Assembly (NCBI RefSeq): GCF_001613225.1 | Contig: NZ_BDBY01000009.1 | Location: forward strand, 1-64,000 | Length of the DNA: 64,000 bases | Source of the DNA: Nocardia pseudovaccinii NBRC 100343 | GTDB lineage: Bacteria; Actinomycetota; Actinomycetes; Mycobacteriales; Mycobacteriaceae | Direction of reading: 5' to 3' | Shown here: positions 9,044 to 17,739 of the stretch, piece after piece | Layout of the letters: every line of letters begins with the position of its first letter | Numbering within the stretch: the first letter of the stretch is position 1 | Program-made: the position numbers and the translations under genes | Notes under the pieces: generated by a model | Told to the model about the DNA's origin: nothing | Database searches by the model: none | Seen by the model: the letters and a program-made list of their open reading frames with translations, nothing else

Positions 9044-10450
9044 ATGCTGAATCTGTCCACCTTCCGTGCCGATGGGCGACAGCTCACCGCGCTGGCGGCA
9101 CCGATCGCACTCACCCAACTCGCACAGATCGCGGTATCGACCACCAATATCGCACTGATGGGCACGCTCGGCGTGCGCGAGGTCGCCGCGGGCGGGCTGG
9201 CGATGGTGCTGTTCAACCAGATCCGCACCATGTGCGTCGGTCTGATCACCGGGACCGGGAATCAGATCGCGTCCTCGGTCAGTGCGGCGGATAAGCGTGG
9301 TGAATCCGCGGACGGGGAGGTCCGCGATATCGTCCGCTCGAGTTTCCTGATCGCCACCTTCGCCGGAATCATCGGCGGCGCAGTGCTGATCGGACTCGGC
9401 TGGTCGCTGCAATGGCTCGGCCAGGACGCGGGCGTACTCGCCGACGCGCGACCGCTCATGCTCGCACTCGCGCCCGGACTGCTGCCCTGCCTGTGGTTCC
9501 AAGTACTGCGGCAGTACACCGTCGGCATGCAGCGTCCACAGGCCCTGCTGCTGGTCACCCTCGGCTCGGTGGCGCTGAATCTCGTACTGGCCCTTACCTT
9601 CATGCACGGCTGGTTCGGACTGCCCGCGCTGGGACTGACCGGCATCGGCGTCGCGACCTCACTGGTCTTCCTGATCACCTTCGGCGTCTTCTTCGCGATG
9701 GTGCGCGCCGATGCGGCACTCGGCGCCACCCTGCCGCTGCGTCCGTGGCCGGTGCATGTGCCGACCGTCTGGGCCGAGCTCAGACTTGGTGCGCCGATCG
9801 CGCTCACCTACGGTTCGGAAGCGGGCATGTTCTCCGTGCTCGCCCTGGCGATGGGCAGTATCGGACCGGCCGCGCTGGCCGCACACAATGTGGTCTACCA
9901 GATCATCTACATCGTCTTCCAGGTCGCGATCGGCCTGTCGCACGGCGCGTCCATCCTGGTCAGCCATGCCGTCGCGCGTGACGAATACGGCCACGCCCGT
10001 GCGCTGGCCTGGTTGGCGCTGCAGCATGCGGGCATCGTCGCCGCGGTCACCGGCGTGGTCTATATCGCCGCGCCGAAACTCGTGCTGAGCCCCTTCCTCG
10101 AACCCGGCGACACCGCGACGATCGACCTGGCCCGCTCGCTGCTGCTCATCGGCATCGTGCTCCAGTTCTTCGATGCCGCACAGAACATCGGCACCGGCCT
10201 GCTACGCGGTCTGAAGGAAACCAAGGCGGGCTTCCGCCTGTCCCTGGTCGGCTACTGGCTCGTCGGCTTGCCCACGGCCCTGCTGCTGGCCTTCCCGGTC
10301 GGCCTCGGCGCCGCGGGCGTCTGGTGGGGTCTGACCGCGGGTCTGGCCAGCACAGCGGTCCTGATGCTCCGCCGCTACTTCGCCCTGCTCCAAAGCGCCG
10401 CCTCGACCCATCCCCGCCCCCTCCCACAATCCCTACCGACCCCTTCGTGA
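9044..10450 (+). CDS. MATE family efflux transporter
   Basis: Inner-membrane exporter of 468 aa that exchanges a small molecule for H+ or Na+. About twelve hydrophobic segments are visible in two similar halves, beginning LTALAAPIALTQLAQIAVS (~res 12-30) and with LGAPIALTYGSEAGMFSVLA opening the second half (~246). GGAGGT precedes the ATG. MATE proteins export drugs and also siderophores; the iron box and the preceding Dap-type biosynthetic genes make metallophore export the likely job here. The next gene starts 39 bp after its stop on the same strand and may be co-transcribed. Confidence 0.9.
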   Translation: MLNLSTFRADGRQLTALAAPIALTQLAQIAVSTTNIALMGTLGVREVAAGGLAMVLFNQIRTMCVGLITGTGNQIASSVSAADKRGESADGEVRDIVRSSFLIATFAGIIGGAVLIGLGWSLQWLGQDAGVLADARPLMLALAPGLLPCLWFQVLRQYTVGMQRPQALLLVTLGSVALNLVLALTFMHGWFGLPALGLTGIGVATSLVFLITFGVFFAMVRADAALGATLPLRPWPVHVPTVWAELRLGAPIALTYGSEAGMFSVLALAMGSIGPAALAAHNVVYQIIYIVFQVAIGLSHGASILVSHAVARDEYGHARALAWLALQHAGIVAAVTGVVYIAAPKLVLSPFLEPGDTATIDLARSLLLIGIVLQFFDAAQNIGTGLLRGLKETKAGFRLSLVGYWLVGLPTALLLAFPVGLGAAGVWWGLTAGLASTAVLMLRRYFALLQSAASTHPRPLPQSLPTPS

Positions 10451-10489
10451 CCTCGCGAAATCCGGACTTAACGGGCGGCGGAAAGTGTT

Positions 10490-11431
10490 GTGCAGCAACC
10501 TGATAGCGTGCGGGGAATGCGGCAGAGCCTGGCATTGAGTTGTGAGCGGATCTCCGCTGAACTGCTCGACCACTTCGACGGGGTCGGGATGGTGCGCGGC
10601 GAGTACGTGTTCCGCGCGGCCGGGAAATATCCGACACCCGAATCGGTTTCGGGTTATCTCGTGCCATATCTGCGCCATATCGCGAAGCGGGCCGACGGCA
10701 CGATCTGGTATCGCACCATGGAAGCCGATACCGCTGAATGCAATATCCTCGACGGCGTCGAAGAGATCATCGACGAGCCGCATAAACTGCTCGGCCTGCG
10801 CGGTATTCGCCGTGCGCGCCGTTTTCCCGACGCATTCGTCGCCGAACTCGAGGGCATTGCGCAGGTGCGCGACGAGGGCGCGGATATCGGCGTGATTTTC
10901 CCGTTCGTCACCTATGTCGACGAATTGCAGTGGGCCATCGAGCAAACCAGGGCCGTGATCGGCGACTGCCCGGTCGCCACCATGATCGAGATCCCGTCGC
11001 TGCTGCTCGAGGTCGACCGGGTCGTGACCACCGGGGTGTCCCGGGTGGTGATCGGCTGCAACGATCTGTCCTCGCTGCTGCTCGGCCAGGCACGCGCCAG
11101 CCTACGGCCGGTTCGACCGGTTCCGCCGCTGCTGCGCGCGATCGAGCGCGTCACCATGGTGGCCGCCGCGGCGGGCGTGCGGACCGCGGTCGCGGGTTAT
11201 CTGCATCCGGACCTGCTCGCGGCCTGCGCGAACCTCGGCGTCGACGAATGCGTGCTGCACTACTCCGATCTGCCCGACGTGCTGGGTGAGCAGTTCGCGG
11301 ACCTGCCGGATCTCGATGTGCTGCAAGCGATCAAGCGCAAGACGCGCGCCGCGATCGCGTTGTACGAGGCGGAGCGGGCGGCCGGGTCCGATCCCGACCA
11401 CCCGCACGCCCATCAGACGTTGACGCCGTAA
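10490..11431 (+). CDS. Stand-alone PEP-utilising-enzyme TIM-barrel domain protein
   Basis: A 313-aa protein consisting only of the C-terminal barrel of PEP synthase/PPDK/PTS enzyme I. Recognisable blocks: DGVGMVRGEYVFR (~25-37), LLGLRGIRRAR (~99-109), ATMIEIPSLLLEVDRV (~164-179) and VVIGCNDLSSLLLGQAR (~187-203). The ATP-grasp and phospho-histidine domains are absent. Where enzyme I and PPDK carry the catalytic Cys of CGE, this protein appears to read AVAGY, so ordinary PEP synthesis is doubtful. It may be cotranscribed with the MATE gene and converges on terD with a 19-bp overlap. Related barrels include the citrate synthase SbnG of the staphyloferrin B pathway, so a C-C bond-forming role is conceivable. 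The GTG start is uncertain; an ATG lies 9 codons on. Confidence 0.7.
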   Translation: MQQPDSVRGMRQSLALSCERISAELLDHFDGVGMVRGEYVFRAAGKYPTPESVSGYLVPYLRHIAKRADGTIWYRTMEADTAECNILDGVEEIIDEPHKLLGLRGIRRARRFPDAFVAELEGIAQVRDEGADIGVIFPFVTYVDELQWAIEQTRAVIGDCPVATMIEIPSLLLEVDRVVTTGVSRVVIGCNDLSSLLLGQARASLRPVRPVPPLLRAIERVTMVAAAAGVRTAVAGYLHPDLLAACANLGVDECVLHYSDLPDVLGEQFADLPDLDVLQAIKRKTRAAIALYEAERAAGSDPDHPHAHQTLTP

Positions 11432-11988
11432 TCGCGGGCGATACCCGCGAGCCCGGAGGCATAGCCCTGACCGATGGCACGGAACTTCCATTCGTTGCCG
11501 TACCGGTACAACTCCCCGAACACCATGGCGGTCTCGGTGGACGCATCCTCGGTGAGGTCATACCGGGCCAGCTCGGCGCCCGTGTTCGCGTCGACCACGC
11601 GGATGTAGGCGTTGCGGATCTGGCCGAACGATTGTCCGCGCGCATCGGCATCGTGAATGGAGACCGGGAAGAAGATATTGGTGATCGTCGGCGGCGTCGC
11701 CGCCAGATCGACATTGATCACCTCGTCATCGCCTTCGCCCTCACCGGTGAGATTGTCACCGGTATGTTCGATCGTGCCCTCGGGCGAGCGGAGATTGTTG
11801 TAGAACACGAAGTGCTGATCGGACAGCACGCGCTGATTCGGCCCGGTGGCGAGCGCACTCGCATCGAGGTCGTAATCGGCCCCGGTGGTCGTTCGCACAT
11901 CCCAACCGAGCCCCACCGCAACCTTGGTGAGGTTGGCGGCCTGCTTCGACAGCGAGACATTTCCGCCTTTGGCCAATGTGACGCTCAT
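11413..11988 (-). CDS. TerD family protein (tellurium/stress response)
   Basis: Cytoplasmic calcium-binding beta-sandwich protein of 191 aa, the standard TerD length, linked to tellurite resistance and general stress. The start MSVTLAKGGNVSLSKQ, the acidic loop YDLDASALA (~39-47), GDDEVINVDL (~86-95) and FGQIRNAYIRVVDANTG (~116-132) are typical. GGAAGGGGATC precedes the ATG. No other ter gene is adjacent; the convergent neighbour is the PEP-type barrel, and TIM-barrel partners have been reported in ter-linked stress loci, so the two might work together. Confidence 0.92.
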   Translation of the reverse strand: MSVTLAKGGNVSLSKQAANLTKVAVGLGWDVRTTTGADYDLDASALATGPNQRVLSDQHFVFYNNLRSPEGTIEHTGDNLTGEGEGDDEVINVDLAATPPTITNIFFPVSIHDADARGQSFGQIRNAYIRVVDANTGAELARYDLTEDASTETAMVFGELYRYGNEWKFRAIGQGYASGLAGIARDYGVNV

Positions 11989-12063
11989 GATCCCCTTCCA
12001 TCCGACGCGTTCGCGCCGCCTTTCATCACGATTATTACTCTGTACCGGACAGCTTGTGCCGGT

Positions 12064-12549
12064 TCAGTTCTCGATATCGGCCCAGGCGCGCAGTGTCTGC
12101 ACGCGCCCTTCGAGCGCATGCAATTCGCTCGCGTCCAGGACGGTGCGCTCGATTCCGTGCGCCACCGCGAAGGCCGACTGCCGGTGGTCATCGATGACTT
12201 CCACATCGATCTGGACCGCGACATAGTCTGTCGCACCGGGCATTTCCTCGGCGATAACTCGCGCCTGCCCGCGCGCGCACAGCGCGACATTGCCACCGCC
12301 GAGAATCAGCAGTGCGACATCGGGCCGTTCACGCAGGCGCGCCAGCGAACCGCGATCGAATTTCAGGCTGAGCAGAATCCGCCGATCATCCGCACGCACC
12401 GGCCAGGACACCGGAATCGCATGCGGCGCCGGGTCGGTGGTGACCAGCACCGCGATCGTCTCCTGGGGCCATTCCGGGAGTACGTCCAGTTCGGGATGAT
12501 CGGCCATAGAGTGGTCTTGACGTTGCACGGGGCTCGCTCCGGCTGCCAT
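12064..12549 (-). CDS. Pyridoxamine 5'-phosphate oxidase-like split-barrel flavoprotein
   Basis: Small 161-aa protein of the FMN/F420-binding split-barrel superfamily. Visible features are IAVLVTTDPAPHAIPVSWPV (first strands), ILLSLKFDRGSLARLRERP and VALLILGGGNVALCARGQAR, the pattern of PNPOx-like reductases that act on an unknown organic substrate. The ATG at 12549 is chosen because AGAGG precedes it at 8-nt spacing; later (12507) and earlier starts exist. It lies 75 bp upstream of terD on the same strand. No catalytic residue identifies the substrate. Confidence 0.7.
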   Translation of the reverse strand: MAAGASPVQRQDHSMADHPELDVLPEWPQETIAVLVTTDPAPHAIPVSWPVRADDRRILLSLKFDRGSLARLRERPDVALLILGGGNVALCARGQARVIAEEMPGATDYVAVQIDVEVIDDHRQSAFAVAHGIERTVLDASELHALEGRVQTLRAWADIEN

Positions 12550-12748
12550 GTTCGTCACCTCTTGATCGCTGCAACGCGGCGGGCTGTGCCACGTTGCCTG
12601 CAAGTCTAAGGTGCTGTGGCCCTTGTTCGCTGGCGCTGCGACCTTTGTCCGAAGTGCTCACAGGCACCTCTCAGGACACCGATACGGCGTCACTGGGTGA
12701 TGGGCGGCGCCCCGGCCCAGTAGCGGGCCGTCGCCCCGTGCGGGATTA

Positions 12749-12767
12749 TGCGGTAAGGCTACCCTAA
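12749..12767. promoter_or_regulatory. Fourth IdeR-like box in a 663-bp gap
   Basis: The 19-mer TGCGGTAAGGCTACCCTAA matches the iron-box consensus at 15 of 19, with the right half nearly perfect. It lies 200 bp upstream of the leftward flavoprotein gene and 445 bp upstream of the rightward Stealth gene. The rest of the gap 12550-13212 contains no convincing gene, only the nested hairpin at 13100-13154. Confidence 0.5.
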
Positions 12768-13099
12768 TTTCAATGGGACAAGCAGTCCGAGCCGCCTGTC
12801 CGGGACACCACTCGGATGTCCGGATTGACGGGTCGGCACGGTCGATGCATCATTGCTGATAGCCCCTGTTCAGCAGGGCTTCTCCATTCGCCGGCCGATG
12901 TCTGTCCGGCCCGCGTGCTGCTCTCGGTACCGCACGGCCGCCGCGCCTTGCCCGCACCGACAGCATTGCTCCAAGAAGACGCACTGGCGTCCGGCCGTGA
13001 GTGAGGTGAGAACGACATGGTGTACCGATCGTCTGAGACCCGGCTGATCACTTCGTTCCTGCACTACGGCATCGTCCCGAATTTCTGAATTCGGCCGCG

Positions 13100-13154
13100 C
13101 CGGGCACGGCAGCCACAGACGACGTCCGTCGACGTCGTCCGCGGCGGTGCCCGG
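13100..13154 (+). other. Nested inverted repeat in the leader of the Stealth gene
   Basis: An outer 8-bp stem (CCGGGCAC at 13100 with GTGCCCGG ending at 13154) encloses a perfect inner 8-bp hairpin (GACGACGT, 6-nt loop, ACGTCGTC). It ends 58 bp before the start codon. No T-run follows, so a simple terminator is unlikely; a regulatory or stabilising leader structure is possible. Confidence 0.45.
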
Positions 13155-13212
13155 GTTGTAGCGCGGCGCCACGGGACATTTCGGCACACATACGGACGTG
13201 GGGAGCAGACAC

Positions 13213-14673
13213 ATGGTTGATATGGGGGCAAGGAATTCCGGCGCGGTCGATATGGTGGCGTGGCCGACGGCGGGCAATCTCGTCGTCTCGCCCGCGATGC
13301 TGGACGACCTGGGCTATCTGCGCGGCGAGCTGGCGGCCGCGGAGGTGCCGTTCCTGCTGATTCGCGATGGCGGACATCGGCTGGCACTGGCCGCGGATGC
13401 CGCGCACCGGACGATGGTGCGTCGGGTGACGGCCACCGCGATTGCCGCGGGTTTCGCGTGTGCCGAGGTGCAGCACAATGTTTTTCGGCTGAGTCGCGAT
13501 GCCGATTCGGAGCACTACGTGGATCTGGAGCTGTGGGAGTACCACGGCGACACCGTCGAGTGCCCGCGGCCGAATGTGTTCACCCGCAATGTCTTCGACC
13601 TCACCGATATCGAGCGCACGGAAGTTCGCCTGTTCGACCGCAATTGGCCGACATTGACGGATATGTTCGCGCCGCAGCCGACCGATGTCGGCTTCGATAT
13701 CGATCTGGTGTTCTCCTGGGTCGATGGCACCGATCCCGAATTCCGTGCCCGCCGTGCGGGAATGCTGGCCCAGGTCGTGGTGGGCGAGGGCGATGACGCG
13801 GATGCTCGGATCCGGCAGATCGACGAACTGAAGTACGCACTGCGCTCGGTGTACAAGAACGCGCCGTGGATTCGGCGGATCTTCATCGCGACCGATTCCG
13901 CGGTGCCGGAATGGCTCGACGAACATCCGCGGGTGACGGTGGTACGCGCGGTCGATCACTTCAGCGATACCAGCGGGTTGCCCACCTTCAATTCCCATGC
14001 GGTGGAATGCCAACTGCAGCATATCGATGGGCTCAGCGAGCATTTTCTGTACTCGAACGACGATATGTTCTTCGCCCGGCCGGTGCGGCCGTCGATGTTC
14101 TTCAGCCCGGCCGGAGTCAGCCGGTTCATCGAGGCAGGCACCCGTATCGGACCGGGCCGAAACAACGAGCGGCGCAGTGGTTTCGAGAATGCGGCACGGA
14201 AAAACCGGGAATTGCTGGCCGCGCGGTTCGGACATGTCATCACCCGGCATCTGGAACACACCCCTGTTCCGTTGCGGCGCAGCGTATTACTCGAGATGGA
14301 GCAGGAGTTCGCGACCGACTTCGCGCGGACCAGGGCGAGCAGATTCCGTGCGGCCACCGATATTTCGGTGACGAATTCGCTGTACCACTACTACGCCATG
14401 CTCACCGGGCGCGCGGTGCCGCAGGAGATGGCGCGGATGCGCTATGTCGACACCACGAGTCGACGCGGGCTCGCACTGCTCGACGGACTGGCCGTCCATC
14501 GAGATGTCGACTTCTTCTGCCTCAACGACGGCAGTTTTCCGGAGGTCCCGGAGGCCGATCGGGTGCGTGCGGTGTCGGAATTCCTGTCCACCTACTTCCC
14601 GACCCCAGCGCCGTGGGAGCGGGTCAGTGCACGGCCTCGTCGTCTTCCGGAGTCTGCGCCCGGCGCCGCATGA
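13213..14673 (+). CDS. Stealth family sugar-phosphate transferase (CpsY-like)
   Basis: Stealth proteins transfer hexose-1-phosphate to build phospho-linked extracellular glycans. The hallmark regions are present in a 486-aa protein: CR1 [19 protein letters not shown] (~res 170-188), CR2 [22 protein letters not shown] followed by IFIATD (~197-225), [10 protein letters not shown] with YSNDDMFF (~257-288), and the later LYHYY segment (~391). The ATG at 13213 has GGGGAG upstream and is preferred to a GTG five codons before. It converges on the phosphodiesterase gene with 50 bp overlap, the same pairing as cpsY (Rv0806c) and Rv0805 in M. tuberculosis, which supports orthology. Confidence 0.88.
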   Translation: MVDMGARNSGAVDMVAWPTAGNLVVSPAMLDDLGYLRGELAAAEVPFLLIRDGGHRLALAADAAHRTMVRRVTATAIAAGFACAEVQHNVFRLSRDADSEHYVDLELWEYHGDTVECPRPNVFTRNVFDLTDIERTEVRLFDRNWPTLTDMFAPQPTDVGFDIDLVFSWVDGTDPEFRARRAGMLAQVVVGEGDDADARIRQIDELKYALRSVYKNAPWIRRIFIATDSAVPEWLDEHPRVTVVRAVDHFSDTSGLPTFNSHAVECQLQHIDGLSEHFLYSNDDMFFARPVRPSMFFSPAGVSRFIEAGTRIGPGRNNERRSGFENAARKNRELLAARFGHVITRHLEHTPVPLRRSVLLEMEQEFATDFARTRASRFRAATDISVTNSLYHYYAMLTGRAVPQEMARMRYVDTTSRRGLALLDGLAVHRDVDFFCLNDGSFPEVPEADRVRAVSEFLSTYFPTPAPWERVSARPRRLPESAPGAA

Positions 14674-15574
14674 CCCGCGGGATGCGCGCGGCGGGCGGGA
14701 TCACGATGCCTTCCTCGGCCAGCTTGCGCGCCGCCTCTTCCGGGGTGGACGGGGAGCCGACGGTCGGGCCGCGATCGATCGGAACCACCGAATGGACGAT
14801 GGTGTCCGGATAGATGTGCACGTAGTTGAAGGCCTGCGCGCCGTCGCGGCCGCGCAGGCCGCCCTCGGCGACGGCCAGATCCTGGCTATAGCAGGTCGCC
14901 GAGGCGACCGAGACCGGGATTCCCGCGAAGGTGGCGCTGGTCGAAAAGTGCAGGTGCCCCGCGAGAATCGCGCGCACGTCGGTGCCGTCGAGCACATCGG
15001 CCAGCCTGCGCTGATCACGCAGTTCGACGGTGACCGCGAGATCGAGCACGCACGGCACCGGCGGGTGGTGCATCGCCAGAATCGTGCCGAACGGGGCGGG
15101 TTCGGCGAGTACCGATCGCAGCCAGGCCAGCTGTTCGTCGCGGATTTCGCCGTAGTGGTGGCCGGGGACGCTGGTGTCCAGGGCGACGATGCGCAGGCCG
15201 TCGATCATGTGCACCCGATCCAGCGGCTTCGTCGACGGGCGCTCGCCGAGCAGAGTCCGGCGCAGTTCACCGCGATCGTCGTGATTGCCGGTGACCCATA
15301 CGATCGGCGCGCGCAATCGGCGCGCGAACGGTTCCACGATGGCGCGGAGCTTCTCGTATGCGTCCGGCTCGCCCCTATCGGTGAGGTCACCGGTGAAGAC
15401 GATCGCCGTCGGCCGGATGCGGCTGGCCGCGGCCTGGTCGAGCAACTGCCGAAGACGCAGATCCGCGTCCACGTCGCCGTACAGCTCGCCGTCGCCGGCG
15501 ATCAAATGGGTATCGCTGAAATGGAACAGCACATGATTCGGTCGCGGGTGCTCCGCGACTCTGCTGGTGGGCAC
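14624..15574 (-). CDS. Calcineurin-like phosphodiesterase, Rv0805 orthologue
   Basis: Binuclear metallophosphoesterase of 316 aa; the M. tuberculosis counterpart Rv0805 hydrolyses cyclic nucleotides. All metal-binding motifs are seen: FSDTHLI (D-x-H, ~res 19-25), FTGDLTDRG (GD, ~58-66), GNHDDR (~96-101), AMHHPPVP (~166-173) and GHLHFST (GHxH, ~207-213). Long blocks such as [20 protein letters not shown] and [10 protein letters not shown] recall Rv0805 closely. Its 3' end overlaps the Stealth gene by 50 bp on the opposite strand. A role in cAMP turnover or cell-envelope phosphoesters is inferred from the orthologue. Confidence 0.9.
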   Translation of the reverse strand: MPTSRVAEHPRPNHVLFHFSDTHLIAGDGELYGDVDADLRLRQLLDQAAASRIRPTAIVFTGDLTDRGEPDAYEKLRAIVEPFARRLRAPIVWVTGNHDDRGELRRTLLGERPSTKPLDRVHMIDGLRIVALDTSVPGHHYGEIRDEQLAWLRSVLAEPAPFGTILAMHHPPVPCVLDLAVTVELRDQRRLADVLDGTDVRAILAGHLHFSTSATFAGIPVSVASATCYSQDLAVAEGGLRGRDGAQAFNYVHIYPDTIVHSVVPIDRGPTVGSPSTPEEAARKLAEEGIVIPPAARIPRVMRRRAQTPEDDEAVH

Positions 15575-15746
15575 CGGACCGAACGTCCTCCCCGGCGGAT
15601 TCGCCCGCCATTGGCTTCGGGTTCCATCGCCAGGATAGCGAAGACCTATTGACAGACTGCCCGCCCCACGGTGACAAACTGCTTGCGGGAAGGTGAGAGT
15701 TCGGTGTCATCACACCCGGTCCGAGAGTTTCCGGGCGCGACTGTGC

Positions 15747-16838
15747 TCAGCGGGTGCCGAGGCTGTCGGCGGTACGAAGGGCGTCCAGGACCATGGGGGT
15801 GTCGACGGTGAAGGGTTCGTTGTGAATCGTTTCGCCGGGAGCGGTGGCGCGTTCGGCGATGGCGGTCAGGGTTCGGTTGTCGGGGTCGGTCAGGCCGAGG
15901 GCGGCGAAGGTGGCCGGTAGGCCGACCGACGTGCAGAACTCGAGGACCGTCGAAATCTCTTCGGCGGGAGCGCCTTCCAGTACGAGCTGAGTGAGGACGC
16001 CGAAGGCTACCTTTTCGCCGTGCAGGTACGGGTGGGTTTGCGGGGCGGCGGTCAGGCCGTTGTGGATGGCGTGGGCGGCGGCGAGACCGGAGGATTCGAA
16101 GCCTAAACCGGAGAGCAGGGTGTTGGCCTCGACGATACGTTCGAGGGCCGGGGTGACGGTGTGATTGCGAACCGCGGCGAGGGCGTGGGTTCCGTCGGCG
16201 AGCAGGGTGTTGTAGCAAAGCTCGGCCAAGGCGGTGGCACTGCGGGTGGAGGCGCCGCCGCGCATATTCCGGACCCGCGCGGCACTGCAGGTCCGCGCCT
16301 CGAACCAGGTCGCGAGCGCATCGCCCATCCCCGCGGTGAGCAGCCGCGCCGGAGCCTGCGCGATAGCGGACGTATCGACGAGCACCAATGCCGGATTCCG
16401 CCGAACCAGCTGATAGGCCTCGAATTCCCCGGCGCCGGTGTAGATCACCGACAACGCACTGCAAGGCGCGTCACTCGACGCCGCCGTAGGACAACTGATC
16501 ATCGGCAGTTCCAGATCATCGGCCACCGCCCGAGCCGTATCGAGCACCTTGCCCCCACCGGCCCCCAACACCACCGTGCTCGCGCTCTCCCGCACAGCCG
16601 CGGTGACCCGCGCGATCTCGGCCCGACTGCACTCGCCCCCGGACCGATGCACCGAATACTCGATCTTCGCCTCGGTAAGCGATTCCTGCCACGTCTGCGC
16701 CAACAACCGATGCGCACTGGCCCCCGCCACGATCATCACCGGTCCTGCGATCCCCAGCCGCGTCATCTCCGCCCCGAGCGCCCCCGTCGCATCCCGCCCC
16801 TGCACGTAATGCCCCGGCGAAGAAAACACACTCAGCAT
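15747..16838 (-). CDS. Iron-containing alcohol dehydrogenase, glycerol dehydrogenase-like
   Basis: Predicted NAD-dependent oxidation of glycerol or a related polyol, 363 aa. The nucleotide-binding segment VVLGAGGGKVLDTARAVAD (~res 89-107) and PTAASSDAPCS (~116-126) match GldA, and the metal ligands are provided by GMGDALATWFEA (Asp), AAHAIHNG (His) and YLHGEKVAFG (His). GGGAGGTGGCAG precedes the ATG at 16838; a longer open frame upstream has no ribosome site. It is on the same strand as mazG-mfd and 91 bp downstream of mazG. Substrate assignment rests on family likeness only. Confidence 0.82.
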   Translation of the reverse strand: MLSVFSSPGHYVQGRDATGALGAEMTRLGIAGPVMIVAGASAHRLLAQTWQESLTEAKIEYSVHRSGGECSRAEIARVTAAVRESASTVVLGAGGGKVLDTARAVADDLELPMISCPTAASSDAPCSALSVIYTGAGEFEAYQLVRRNPALVLVDTSAIAQAPARLLTAGMGDALATWFEARTCSAARVRNMRGGASTRSATALAELCYNTLLADGTHALAAVRNHTVTPALERIVEANTLLSGLGFESSGLAAAHAIHNGLTAAPQTHPYLHGEKVAFGVLTQLVLEGAPAEEISTVLEFCTSVGLPATFAALGLTDPDNRTLTAIAERATAPGETIHNEPFTVDTPMVLDALRTADSLGTR

Positions 16839-16929
16839 CTGCCACCTCCCGATCGCCGACTCCGTATCGCAAACGCTACGCGCCCGCGATTGAGCCATCA
16901 GGTGTATTCGAAGCTTGCCGAACGCCCGG

Positions 16930-17739
16930 CTACTGCGACCAGTACTTGCGCCAATCGGCGGCCGCTAACGGGACACGTTCGCCGCGGGCGGCTTCGGCGG
17001 CGTCTTCGGTAGCGCGGATTTCCGATGCGAAGGACAAGGTGGCCTTGCGGAGGCGTTCTTCCGCGCTGTCTTCGCCACCCAGGTGGACGGTGCGGAGGGT
17101 GTCGGGGATCAGGTCTTCGGGCAGGCCTGCTTTGAGGCTGCGGGAGCGGATCTTCTCGGCCAGAGCCAGGGCGGGTTGGGCCATGGCTATGCCGTCGAGG
17201 CAGGAACGGCGGGATTTCTCGGCGGATTTGCGTTCCTCCCAGGCTTTTTCCTGGGCGGCGATTTTTTCCGCGACGGTGGCCGACGGGTCGATGGGTTCGT
17301 CGGCGAGGTGCGGGCTGCGGTTGACGAGTTTGGCGACCAGTGCTGCGGCCACATCGTCGACGGTGAATTCGCCTGCGGCCTGGGCGATTCGGGAGTGGAA
17401 CAGGACCTGCAGCAGCAGGTCGCCGAGTTCTTCCTTGATGGTTTCGGCGTCGTTGTGCTGGATGGCGTCGAGGAGTTCGTAAGTTTCCTCGAGCAGGTAG
17501 GGACGCAGCGAGTCGTGGGTTTGCGTCACCTCCCAGCCGCCGAAGTTCCACAGCCGGTCCATCACCTCGACCGCCCCGGCCAGCCCCGCCGCCACCACCG
17601 CGGTATCGGTCCGGCCGGATTCGGCCGCCGCCCGCACGGGTTCGGGCAATGGGTGCTCGTCGGCACCATTGGCTCGCCCCGCCTCCGCCGCCGCATGCCT
17701 GGCAGCCCGCAGAACGGCTTCGTCGCGGTCCGAACTCAT
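16930..17739 (-). CDS. mazG: Nucleoside triphosphate pyrophosphohydrolase MazG
   Basis: Hydrolyses (d)NTPs, including damaged ones, to NMP and pyrophosphate in the cytosol. The 269-aa protein holds one clear MazG domain: [10 protein letters not shown] (~84-93) and [17 protein letters not shown] (~103-119) provide the ExxE-12-ExxD metal-binding pattern. The C-terminal part is poorly conserved relative to the two-domain E. coli enzyme. Its ATG overlaps the mfd stop by 4 nt (ATGA), so both DNA-protecting genes are translated together, the same order as Rv1020-Rv1021. Confidence 0.9.
   Translation of the reverse strand: MSSDRDEAVLRAARHAAAEAGRANGADEHPLPEPVRAAAESGRTDTAVVAAGLAGAVEVMDRLWNFGGWEVTQTHDSLRPYLLEETYELLDAIQHNDAETIKEELGDLLLQVLFHSRIAQAAGEFTVDDVAAALVAKLVNRSPHLADEPIDPSATVAEKIAAQEKAWEERKSAEKSRRSCLDGIAMAQPALALAEKIRSRSLKAGLPEDLIPDTLRTVHLGGEDSAEERLRKATLSFASEIRATEDAAEAARGERVPLAAADWRKYWSQ

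Noticed and set aside
12770..13051. Small frames on both strands after the fourth iron-like box
   Set aside because: They overlap one another, lack ribosome sites and have no recognisable content; the region is better described as leader or intergenic DNA.
13064..14259. Long - strand frame opposite the Stealth gene (403 codons)
   Set aside because: The + strand carries the unmistakable Stealth motifs; the antisense frame has no family likeness and shadow-like composition.
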